A stretch of 64,000 nt of DNA. Source: Ananas comosus (lineage: Eukaryota > Streptophyta > Magnoliopsida > Poales > Bromeliaceae). The DNA lies in contig NC_033628.1 in the NCBI RefSeq assembly GCF_001540865.1, positions 2,889,449 through 2,953,448 of the forward strand. The letters are read 5' to 3'. Positions 24,318 to 34,890 of this stretch are shown one piece after another. Numbering within the stretch: position 1 is the stretch's first letter; the number at the start of each line of letters is the position of its first letter. The position numbers and the translations under genes are program-made. The notes under the pieces were generated by a model. That model ran no database searches. It saw nothing but the letters and a program-made list of their open reading frames with translations, and was not told where the DNA came from.

Positions 24318-24771
24318 TGTTGGATCATTGGTACTAAATATTAATCTCAAAAACTCGAGCTGTTAAAAAAATACAACAAATTTATTTAAAACGTACAGAC
24401 ACAGCGCCTACAGGTCTTGATTGTGATTCGGCCCAACTAACCTTATGCCACTTCGAACATGACTTGGCTAACCCAACGTCACGCCATTTGAACGTGACTT
24501 GGCTCAGCCTAACCTCTCGCTACAAGACAGAATACTGGCCTCTTTAAACTAACAATCCGACAAATGCTATCAGAGTAGAAGGTTCTGAGTTCGAATTACG
24601 TCAGACTCCTAACATTATTATTTTCTTTTTATTTAATTCAAGTCCACATCATGAGTCTAGCGAAAAATCTTAAGCTCAGAAGTGAGGGCGAGTGTTAAAT
24701 ATAAAAATATTTAAATACCGTTCTCTACGGACTTATAATGACAATTTCGTATTATTTAACACAAACTATCA
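24318..24771 (+). mobile_element. TRIM with two unlike LTRs (possible recombinant)
   Basis: The left LTR (24318 to about 24553, TGTTGGATCATTGG ... CCGACA) belongs to the family seen at 4912 and 11345. The internal part (primer-site-like GCTATCAGAGTAG, then TTCAAGTCCACATCATGAG) and the right LTR (from about 24693, TGTTAAATATAAAAATA ... TTTAACA) belong to the 57.8 kb family. The flanks ATTCT and CAAAC do not match. Confidence 0.65.
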
Positions 24772-24825
24772 AAAATATTCATTTAAAATACTTTAGCTGT
24801 AACAATTGGCCATAGACCAACTAGG

Positions 24826-25434
24826 CAGGGGTGTAAACGAGCCGAACACGAGCGAGCTCGGGTCGGCTCGTGTTCGGCTCGTTAATAAACGCAGTCGAAC
24901 ACAGAGCTGGGCTCGTTGAAAGCATCGACCGAAAATCCAAAGCTCGTTTCGGCTCGTTTATTAACTGAGCCGAACACAAGAACTGGGCCTACGAGCTGCC
25001 AGCAGCGACAATAAATTAAAAAAGGATTAAATTAAATATATATAAAAAAATAAATTTATAAAATCTTATCCATTAGACTTTGATCTAATAGTTGAAACTT
25101 TACATATAAATGAGTCTTTTTATAATTAAGCTCGCATTTATATTTTTATTTTGCTAAAATTTAAATAATAAAAATATATATTATATATAATTATTTATTT
25201 ATATATAAAAATATAAATTAAATAAATTATATAAATATAAAATATATGTATTCGAACTGTTATCGAGCTGAACACGAGCGAGCTGACCCCAGCTTGTGTT
25301 CGACTCGTTTATTAAACGAGCTAAAAAATTCAGCTTTTGTTCGGCTCGTTTACTAAATGAGCAAGCCGATCTCGAGTTCATTTCGAGCCGAACACGAGCT
25401 GGCTCGCGAACATCGAGTTGGATTGCCACCCCTA
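24826..25434. mobile_element. hAT-type MITE
   Basis: Begins CAGGGGTGTAAACGAGCCG and ends GGATTGCCACCCCTA, bounded by a perfect 8-bp TSD CAACTAGG (24818-24825 and 25435-25442). Subterminal repeats of GAGCCGAACACGAG and CGGCTCGT occur at both ends. No transposase. Confidence 0.92.
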
Positions 25435-25912
25435 CAACTAGGTGGTCATTCATTTTACCTTTATATATAATGCCATCCAAATTTTCTTACATCTTAATTT
25501 TGTTCCATATATAATTTTCACCTCTATTTCCATTAATTATTCTTCCTTTTGTTTTGATGAGCAATAATAACAACAAAGCAATGTTCTAGATATAATCACA
25601 TCAACAAAATCTAGAAAAGGATTTCCAGCTTGGCCATGTTCATCAATTGGATATATATGTGGTCCTAATCCTATTCTTTAATTAATAATAGGGGCCATGC
25701 ACCAATCCTTGTACAAAAAGCCATGTGACTTTTAATGAAAATAAATAAATGAAATGTATCCAAATCATCATAGGTCACCCTAAAATTCAATTGGTGCAAA
25801 TCATGGCTACCTTTTGGGAAAGAGGAAAAAAAGAAATGTTTGGTATTTGCATTTTGGTGGTTGTAATATGATTGCTTATATTACAACAAAACTTTTAGGA
25901 TAATATTTTAAA

Positions 25913-26253
25913 GGAAAAACTTTAAATGCTCTTCGCTGTTGTTTCGTACTTTTTTTTTTATTTTAGTATTCTATAATTTAAAATGTATCAATTTAGTATC
26001 TCGTGATTTCATTTTTCTTTTCAATTTAAAATGTATTAATTTTTTTCATTAAATCAGTAACGTCAAAGTTAAAACTAAAAGTTACTAAAATGAATATTCG
26101 ATAAACCTATGTGGGGTATCTGAAGTTTTTGCATATAATTTAACGAAATATTAACAAAAGAGCTGAAGAAAAAAAAAAATGAAACCATAGATACTAAATT
26201 GATACACTTTAAACCACAAGTTACTAAAGTAAGAAAGTACGAAAATTTACTCT
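25913..26253. mobile_element. Diverged MITE of the 61.6 kb family
   Basis: Arms with ACTTTAAATGCTCTTCG, TTTCGTAC and ACCACAAGTTACTAAAGT match the 61.6 kb element in order and orientation. The ends are approximate and no TSD was resolved. Confidence 0.55.
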
Positions 26254-26998
26254 ATTTTAAAAAATAAATATTTTTATTTTTACAATAATTTATATTTTAA
26301 GATAGAGAGAAGTTAAAAAAATATTGTATTTAGTTGATATTTTTCTTATTTCTAGAATAATTAAAATTATACTTGGTTGTTTTCTTAAGAATTGGAAAAA
26401 AATGCGGTGCAAAGAACACGGCTAAAGTGGAGTCTGAGACAAAGAATAAACCGAACAATAGTTTATTTCAAAGAGCGGAGAAATAGCTCATAACAAGTTA
26501 TTTCTAAATGATATAAAATAATTTGATTTCATTAGAATAAATTATTGCGATCAAATTTAGCTGTGTTTAATTAGCATAATACATAAAATAAAATGCTCTA
26601 TTCTTGGATTATTTTGTTACCAAAATGCAGTTTTACTAGATTTTACAAAAGAACATATAATTTTGTTGAGCTTTTGTACTCTACTTAATTTCTCTCCATG
26701 GAAATATTCTAGAAAGAATTAACTGAGTTGTTTTATTTATTAATTAATAACTACTAACCCCCTTGAAAAATTTAGTCTTTTATAAATTATGAAAAAAACC
26801 TTGCAACATAGTTATAAATACAAATAATACATCACTTGTCATGGGAAAGTGATATTTTATGTCTAAAATAAAACATTCTTTTTCCAATATCAAATTAGAA
26901 GATTTCTATTCACTAAAAATCATCCAAAATATGAACCAAGCGTGCATGTGATTGCTACATATGATTGCTTAAGAGGATAGGAAGGAATATTTTAAGTA

Positions 26999-27421
26999 GG
27001 GTTTTTTTTTGCAATTAGCCCTCTGGAAAAAACTTATTTTAAAAATAGCCCCAGCAAATTTAAATTTGCAAAAATGGTCATGATTTTACCACACAGGCGC
27101 CACATCAACGCCACGTGGATGTGTTGGGGCGTTAAGTTGAACACGAACGCGCTGAATGGTTCACCGTGTTCCATACTTATCTTTTTCATAATACGTATAT
27201 TTTTTCTTTCCTTTTTCTTTCTCCAGACACGGTGAACTATTCACCGTGTCTAAACACAGTGAATGGTTCACCGTATTTAACTTAACTATCTAGCCCAGCC
27301 CGGCCCTCATGGCGCTGATATGGTGCCTGCGTGGCAAGACCAAGACCATTTTGCAAATTTAAATTTACCAGGTCTATTTTTAAAATAATTTTTTTGGCAG
27401 GGGACTAATTGCAAAAAGGCC
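26999..27421. mobile_element. Mutator-like MITE of the palindrome family
   Basis: Perfect 9-bp TSD (TTTTAAGTA, 26990-26998 and 27422-27430). TIRs begin GGGTTTTTTTTGCAATTAGC and end in the near-complement. The interior has diverged CACGGTGAA/TTCACCGTG palindromes and the CGCCACATCAACGCCACG subterminal block. Confidence 0.9.
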
Positions 27422-27430
27422 TTTTAAGTA

Positions 27431-29171
27431 CCATTTGTCTCATTAATTACATATATTTTTAGGGTTTCATAGAAACAACTAGAAAAACAAAGATTCTTCT
27501 AGTTAGTGTACTCACCTAATGATTAATTCTGATTTTTTTAAAAAAATTAATTAAGCTAACAAATAATTAATAGTGTTTTAGTATCTTATTTTCATTATTT
27601 TTGAGACCGCTTGATAGGCTTACGACTTGAATTTAAATTAAATGAAGGGAGATAATGAATCGTGTTTTTATATATTTTATATTCAATAATAATTTTACTT
27701 TACTCATTATCTCTATTGCAAGTACTACATAAAAGATTTAATGGCTGATATTTGAGATTCTAAATTTAAAATTTAATTGCTCTATATTTTTAGCTAAATT
27801 TATTTTTTAAAATATAAATAAGACAATCTTATTAAAACATAACTTAAGACGTAGTTGGCTAACGGCTCAATAGTTGTTATTTGAGATTTTTAGTTTGAAA
27901 CACAATTGCTTCATGTATATTTTAAGCTAAATTTATTTTTAAAAAGTAAAAAGTATACATAACTTAACTGAACTATAGAGCCGACTCAAAGTGGTCCATC
28001 ATTAAGATAAGTTCTGCATGCTTTACCTTTTTTTAGAAAAAATTAAATAAAGCATATAACTCTCTCTCTCTCAAAAAAAATAAAATAAAATAATTTCCAA
28101 GTTGGTCCCCAAACTTTGGCCTCACTTTCAATTGTGTCCTTATAATTTTAATTATATATAATAATTAAATCAGCTTATGTTGTACAATGTTAGGTAATGG
28201 AATAACAAGGGATAAATTACTTTACTATACAAACACATTAAAAGTTTAGAAAAATATTTTATCCTAGCTAATAAAATGGATTATCTCATTGCATTTTTCT
28301 TAGAAGCAGGGTGACAAAAAATCTGTCCTCATTAAGATAAGTAAATTTTCATGTGAAAACACTAGTCATGCTAACATTGTGACTTCAATTTTTTTTAACA
28401 CTTCTGCAAAAGCTCTAATTAATTGAGAAAAATAAATATTATGAACCACATTTAATTATTATCCCCTCTCATCTATATCTATATCTATTTCTTTACATTA
28501 ATCTTCATGGCTAAATCCTACATGTACGTACTCTCTTAATTTGGAAAAGAGCGGGACCTACTTTTTTTTTTTTCTCATTTTCTTTCTTTTTTCTCATTTG
28601 ATTATTGTGTTATAGAAATAATTTTAATCGCCTATTTGCATGATATGTGACTTCTCTTGAATAAGGTTTAATAGTTTTGTTGAACGATTAAATTATTTTC
28701 ATTATAATTTTACTTTTTAAAAGTATTTGTCTACAATATAGACTATATTTACTATTTTTGTACTAAACTTATATTTTATTCTTTACAAATTTTTACTTTA
28801 ACTGTATCTACCCGCCGTAACGCGCAAATCGATCACTAAAACACATGATTTAATGCGGTTAGAAATATTAATTAAGTATCCAAACCAACCCCCATCACCA
28901 TGCATTACCATGCATGCTATTATTTGGCTTTATTGAATTGCATGCTTAATTTGTCCTTGCACTAATCTTTCAATGTTCTTTATTATTTTTTAGCTCAATG
29001 ATTACAAATTTAAGCAAAGTACAAACTTTGTTAGGCATAGTGCGAAAATATAATATTTTTTTTATTTTTATAAATAATATTTTATTATACATAGAGTAAT
29101 AAATTAACTAAAATATTTTTTGTAAGTTTATCAAAGAAGTATATTTTTCTATATTAGTATTTAAATATTCT
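27431..29171. other. AT-rich intergenic stretch
   Basis: No gene and no element with readable ends was recognised. Confidence 0.5.
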
Positions 29172-29188
29172 TTTTATGACACTATTTT

Positions 29189-29334
29189 TTTATAGAAGCA
29201 GTTAGCATTCTACCCGCGTCGATTATTTCTTTTAGAAATAAACTTAGCTAGAAATATGAATCAACTAGTATTCGAACTTGAAATTTCAGATATCAACTAC
29301 CAAACTCTTTGCAACTTGCGCTAGGAATAGTCGG
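29189..29334 (-). mobile_element. tRNA-derived SINE, copy 3
   Basis: Minus strand: A box TAGCGCAAGTTG and B box GTTCGAATAC. A 17-bp TSD TTTTATGACACTATTTT (29172-29188 and 29335-29351) flanks it exactly. It shares the GCATTCTACCCGCGTCG region with copy 1. Confidence 0.88.
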
Positions 29335-29756
29335 TTTTATGACACTATTTTAAATTAAAAAAACAACAATCTTACACTTCAATAGTTTCATCAAAAATTT
29401 TTTATATACTAAACTATAGAATTATTAGCCAATTTGCATAAAAAATTTATAAATTTTCAGCATTTGCATTAGTGGACCGTCTTTTTCGATTTTTCATATT
29501 CGGTTCGAATTTTTTGCCAACTGGCGAAAATACCTCTCGTCTCCCAACGCTCACTCGTACGCTCACATACGTATACCTTATTGTACGATGTCTGGACGGA
29601 CATTGAAAAAATATGATGTAAAATGATATAAATGATCATCGAGGCAAAGCGGGCTTAAATGTAAAATAAAAGGCGAATATAAAAATCGAAACATTCATTT
29701 CATATCCTTTCTTTCGAGCACGAATATTTCACTTTTATTATATTAATTTTTTGGGG

Positions 29757-30260
29757 CAATTACTTATATATTCCTGAAAAATTTTCGACTTTCTGATTTA
29801 TTTCTCTTAAAAAGGTAATATTAAATTTTTTTTTTGTTCCAAGTTATTTCAAATATATTTATAGAGTTAAATTCTATTAATGAATTATTAGCAATAAAGT
29901 TACATATGTGGAATTACTATTTTGACCTTTCAAATGTACTTCGATACCATCACTAGTTTTTCTTATTTGCCCTAAAATTAGGGGCAAAAAAAATATTTTA
30001 ATTTTTGGTCTTTTCAAATATAATCCTCTAACATCACCAACTTTTATTATTCGCCCTTAAGTTAAGAACAAAAAAGGTATTTTGATTTTTTAAATTTTGG
30101 TAGACATTTAACTCATATTTAACCTGAAATAACTTAATGGTAGTAACTGCGAAAGTATTTTTGAATAACGAAGGAACATATGATGAGTATATTAGAAATA
30201 AAAAAAAAGTACGAGTAAATTAGATATTTTTAAAAGTTTGATAGATATATAGATAATTAT
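29757..30260. mobile_element. Palindromic MITE family D, copy 2
   Basis: CAATTACTTATATATTCCTG at the left and GATATATAGATAATTATCCC at the right form long inverted arms. The L1-type LTR at 30268 starts just after it. Confidence 0.5.
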
Positions 30261-30267
30261 CCCTAAT

Positions 30268-32220
30268 TGTAGTGTCCCTGGTGTTCTGCAGCCCGTAAGT
30301 TTCAGCATTTGAGGTTTGTCAACACATCTAGAGAGTGTCGAGACAAGTCAGAGTCGTTTTGGGCAAATTGGATGCAAAACGGACTCAGTGCAATACGAGA
30401 GCAGAATTCTGACACTGAAATACGCAAAGTGCAGTAGTTCAGTGTTGAGTACCGGTACCTGAGATGAATACCGATACCCCAGTGGATGGCAGAGATGGAT
30501 GCTCTCGGGTTTGCACGTATTTGATGCTGAGTACCGGTATCGACTTGTCGAGTACCAGTAACGAGCTCGAGTACCGGTATCCAGTGTGCGTGGCTGCGGG
30601 CTGAAGGCACGAGTAACGGTATTCAAGTGGAGTACCGGTACTCCAGCTGAATTTTTGAGTTGGTGAGGAGGCCTTTTGGTCATTTGAGGCGTCGTTAATC
30701 CCAACCTTATCCCACTTCTTTATATATGTGTTGAGAGACAAAGAAGGGGTTTTGGTTGCTGCTTCCTCTTTCTCTATAATTTTTGGACGTGCTCGTGGTG
30801 GTGGTCGCGGCTCGAGCCGGAACGGTTGTCGACGTTGCGCCGGAGGGTCGTTCGAGCGCATGGGCGTCGCGGTTGCGCCGTTGGACACCGGGCGAGCGCG
30901 TGTTTTTCCTTCTTTCGACTTCTCGCTGTGGTTGGACGAGCTTTGTAAGGTGGGTTGAAGTTTACCAAAATCGTCGGATTTCCTCCTAAGCCGAATTATG
31001 TTAGCATATGTTTTCATGGGTAGAATTATGTTTAAATAGCTCAGTTCATGGATTTGCATAGGTTGTATAGAATATGAATTTAGAGCTTAGAATAATTCTA
31101 CCTGTTGGACTTGGAATTGACTTAGGAGAAAACTATTGAACCCTACACTGTCACTTTTCTGAAAATTACCAGATTTAGCTTTAAGAACTATGGTTTGTTT
31201 GTATCGCCGCTATTCGTATGCGGTGGGTACCCGGATTAGTGTATGATGAGTTTATGCTCGTGCTGAGATGCCAACCTTATTTTACAGTAGTGTGTAGACT
31301 GTTTCGGACTGTCGGTGCCGTCGCGGTTGACAGTGGACCCAGATTTCTGTATTTTGTATCAAATTGGGCCAAGGTTACGTGACCTTTGGTTGTTAGACTA
31401 ATTAGACCCGTTTGCATTGATTACAGTCTGTGAGAGCCTGATTGAGCTCGGCAGGACACGCTTGCATACTCGGTTGGGTGCGCCCACGAGTGCCGCTTCA
31501 TTGTCTGGCTTTTTGCTTTGCGTTGATGTCGTTGTTGTCCGGTTTGGACTTGCTCTCCACTGGCAGCCCTTGGGGTGGTGTTCAGTGTAGCTTCGACAGG
31601 CGGGATGGGTATATTCACAGTCCCTAGTGAGATTTGGTCAGAGATAGCATTTCTTTTATCTACAGACAGTTAGTGTTGGTTAGCGATAATATAGTGGCAT
31701 ATAGCTGTAGGGTTTCCAGCTTTCCTTACTATCTCTGACATACTTTTCTGTAAACTTAGTAGGTGAGCCGTTAAGGTCGGTGACGGTACCCACTGAGTAC
31801 TACTCTATTTTGTAGTAGTTCTCACACCTAGTTGTTAACCCCTTTTTGCAAAGCCTTCTTCTGCGGCTGTTGCTGTTGCTGATTCTGACAGCGAAAAGGA
31901 AGTCGCGAGTTAGATCCCTTCCAGTTTTGTTGCGGTGCTAGAGCAGTACCTTCCAGGGGTAGTTTTTGGGCTTTCTTTGTACATACTGTGATGTTGTCGA
32001 GGTGCTCCCTTGAGCGAGTTGTGTTGTAAACATTTTGTATGTACTGGAACCCCTCGAGATTTTATATATTTATCTTTTACAGTTTAGCAGCTCTCTACCT
32101 TGTGATTGTAGCTTGGTTTCGTTATAGGTACAGCTATCGCTTCGTATACAAAAAAAATTTCTATTTATATGGCGAGTCTGTTGGCGTGCCCGGAGAAACG
32201 TGGTAATCAGAAACGTGACA
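30268..32220 (+). mobile_element. Solo LTR, family L1, no TSD seen
   Basis: Starts TGTAGTGTCCCTGG, ends AAACGTGACA, 1953 bp, and follows the 17.9 kb copy along its whole length (TGTCGAGACAAGTC, GTACCGGTA repeats, GTTTGTATCGCCGC, TACAGCTATCGCTTCGTATAC). Flanking 5-mers CTAAT and TGTTA do not match. Open frames inside are not conserved between the copies. Confidence 0.8.
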
Positions 32221-32311
32221 TGTTAACTGGCTCAAATCAGACAAATTGAGAGTTTAGATACTAAAATCAAAATTGTGAAAGAGTGAACAGTCGATTCAAA
32301 ATTGTTTATTA

Positions 32312-32987
32312 GGGCTTTTTTTGCATATAGCCCCTTGGCAAATTTTTATTTTAAAAATAGCCTTCTTAAAATTTAATTTGCAAAAATAGCCCTGCGCCTG
32401 CCACGCAGACGCCACGTCAACGCCACGCGGGCGGGGCCAGGGCCAATGTGTTAAATTAAACACGGTGAACCATTCACCGTGTTTAGACACGGTGAATGGT
32501 TCACCGTGTTTAGTACGTATATTTTATATGTTGAAAAGAGGAATAGAGAGTAGGGATGTCAATAGGTATGGATATCCCAAATATTATCCGAACCCAAGTC
32601 CGAATAAATTATATATTATATATATATATATAATATATATATATAGATATTATATATATATATATATAAAATTTATTCGGGCTTGGGTTCGGATAATATT
32701 TTAGATATCCATATCTATTGACATCCCTACTTCATATTACTCTTTTCAACATACAAAATATACATAATAAACACGGTGAACCATTCACCGTGTCTAAACA
32801 CGGTGAATGGTGAAGACACGGTGAATGGTTCACCGTGTTTAACTTAACACATTGGCTCTTGCCCCACCCGCGTGGCGCTGACGTGGTGCCTCCGTGGCAG
32901 GCTCAGGGCCATTTTTGCAAATTAAATTTTGACAGGGCTATTTTTAAAATAAAAATTTGTCAGGGGGCTAAATGCAAAAAAAAGTCT
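32312..32987. mobile_element. Mutator-like MITE of the palindrome family, with an inner hairpin
   Basis: Bounded by a 9-10 bp TSD (TGTTTATTA at 32303-32311 and 32988-32996). It shares the T-rich TIR, the CGCCACGTCAACGCCACG subterminal block and several CACGGTGAA palindromes with the 34.1 kb copy. Its centre is a second hairpin (about 32551-32730). Confidence 0.9.
32551..32730. mobile_element. Nested palindromic MITE inside the 32.3 kb element
   Basis: Inverted ends TAGGGATGTCAATAG and CTATTGACATCCCTA enclose an AT-rich core that is itself palindromic (ATATCCAAATATTATCC-like arms around a TA run). The TIR resembles hAT-type ends. No TSD was found. The flanking arms (GTTGAAAAGAG and CTCTTTTCAAC) belong to the parent hairpin, so the insertion sits at the tip of that hairpin. 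Confidence 0.65.
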
Positions 32988-33104
32988 TGTTTATTATTCA
33001 TGTAAATTCTAAACATTTTTACCAAAAGTAAATAAACAATTTTTTTTTTCAAAAAACACTGTTGCTACAACACGAAGTTACATGGATAAAGGTTCTGATA
33101 GATG

Positions 33105-33767
33105 TGTACTATTTTTAATTTACTATCCAACCTTTTCAAAATTTAAATGTACTATCCAATTGTTCAATTTATTTGATTTGATCAATCAACTAAACTTTAA
33201 AATATTAAGCTAATTTTTTATTTTAATAAATTTATAATTATAAAAATTACGTGAAATGTACTAACTAAATTTGTAAAAATCAATGATACATTTAAAATTG
33301 GAAAAACTTCGAATACCACTCCTATAGTTTTGCGCTCTCTCACTTTAATATCCTGTGGTTTTATTTTTATCTTTCCGTTATCTCTCTGTTAATTTTTCCG
33401 TTATATCAATGATAAAGTTAAAACTACGGGGTACTAAAATAAAAATTCGGTAAACCACAGGGTACTAAAGTGAATATTCAATAAACCATATGCGGAGCAT
33501 ATGAAGTTTTTTGTTTATAACGGAGATGCAAAGAGGAAAATAAAACCACAGGATACTAAAGTGATACATTTTTAAACTACAAGATACTAAAATAAAAAAA
33601 AATACGAAATCATAGGGATGGTATTTGAAGTTTACTTTTTAAAAAAATTTTAAGCCAAAGCACCATTAACTGTATGAAATTAAGTAATTCATAAGAAGAA
33701 CTGGATAATAAAATTAAATTTTCAAAAGGTTAAATAACTATTTCAAAGTAGCCTATAGTTCAGATAA
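33105..33767. mobile_element. MITE with a second MITE nested inside
   Basis: The outer element has inverted arms (CTATTTTTAATTTACTATCC at the left, the complement-like CAAAGTAGCCTATAGTTC side at the right) and a relative at about 10948-11272. At about 33302-33637 it is interrupted by a copy of the 61.6 kb MITE family (GAAAAACTTCGAATACC ends). The TSD of the inner copy is not clear. Confidence 0.6.
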
Positions 33768-34146
33768 ATTATGTACATGAGTACCACAATTTTGTTCATG
33801 TAACTTCATATTGTAACAACAGTCCTTTTTTTAAAAAATATTTTATTTATTTATTTATTTAATTTTTTGAAACAAGAGCTTTAACAGGTTGTGATTGTAC
33901 GTGTTGTTGTTTGGAGGGGGGGACAAAACAAAGAGAGGTGGGGTGTTGTCACTTGTCACAAGCCACAAGGGGCAATCGAAAGAAATTATACGCCTTTTTG
34001 GGTCCCCATTACGAGATGCGAAATCTCGGGAGCATTCCCTGATGCGTCTCCTCTATGGAAAAATAAAATTAAAAAAAAAAAAGAAAAAGCAACTCTTTAG
34101 AGATAGATTTTGGATTATGTAAGGTCGTATTTCATAGTTAAAAAAG

Positions 34147-34737
34147 GGGTTTTTTTTGCAAATAGCCATCTGACAATTTTTTTTTTTTAAATTGGCCCTG
34201 TGTAAAAATTATTTGCAAAAATGGCCCTGGCCCCGCCCCGTCAGCGCCACGTCAGCGCCACGCGGGCGGGGCTGGGCCAAGTGTTTATATTGAACACGGT
34301 GAACCATTCACCGTGTTCAATACAAAATTTTTGTATTGGACACGGTGAATGGTTCACCGTGTCCAATACAAAATGGCTAAGTGGGATATATTTGTATTGG
34401 ACACGGTGAATCATTCACCGTGTCCAATACAAATAATTGGACACGGTGAATGGTTCACCGTGTCCAATACAAACACCCACAACTTAGCCATTTTTGGCTA
34501 AGTCGAATGTATTTGTATTGGACACGGTGAACCATTCACCGTGTCCAATACAAAAATCTTGTATTGAACACGGTGAATGATTCACCGTGTTCAACTTATA
34601 CAATTGGCCCAGCCCCGCCCGCGTGGCGCTGACGTGGCGCTGACGGGGCGGGGGCAGGGCCATTTTTGCAAATAATTTTTACACAGGGCTATTTTCGAAA
34701 ATAAAATTTTTTATGGGGCTATTTGCAAAAAAAGCCC
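34147..34737. mobile_element. Mutator-like MITE with six GGTGAA/TTCACC palindromes
   Basis: Bounded by a perfect 9-bp TSD (TTAAAAAAG, 34138-34146 and 34738-34746). The ends read GGGTTTTTTTTGCAAATAGC and its near-complement. Subterminal GC-rich blocks repeat the phrase GTCAGCGCCACG. Between about 34294 and 34595 lie six palindromes with arms of 12-18 bases around the core GGTGAA-N3-TTCACC. Confidence 0.92.
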
Positions 34738-34890
34738 TTAAAAAAGTCAAAATTTTGAAGTTTCTTGGATGTTAAAAACATGACATTTATTAAGTATTTG
34801 TGTTGAGAAGTATCTTAGAAATTCCTCGGAATCTCATATGTGATTGATTTTGAATAGTAATACTGAAATTTTAAGAGGTGTTTCAGATGT

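Noticed and set aside
30302..31059. Frames of up to 206 codons in the L1 LTR
   Set aside because: They lie wholly within an LTR and are not kept in the homologous LTR at 17861-19686.
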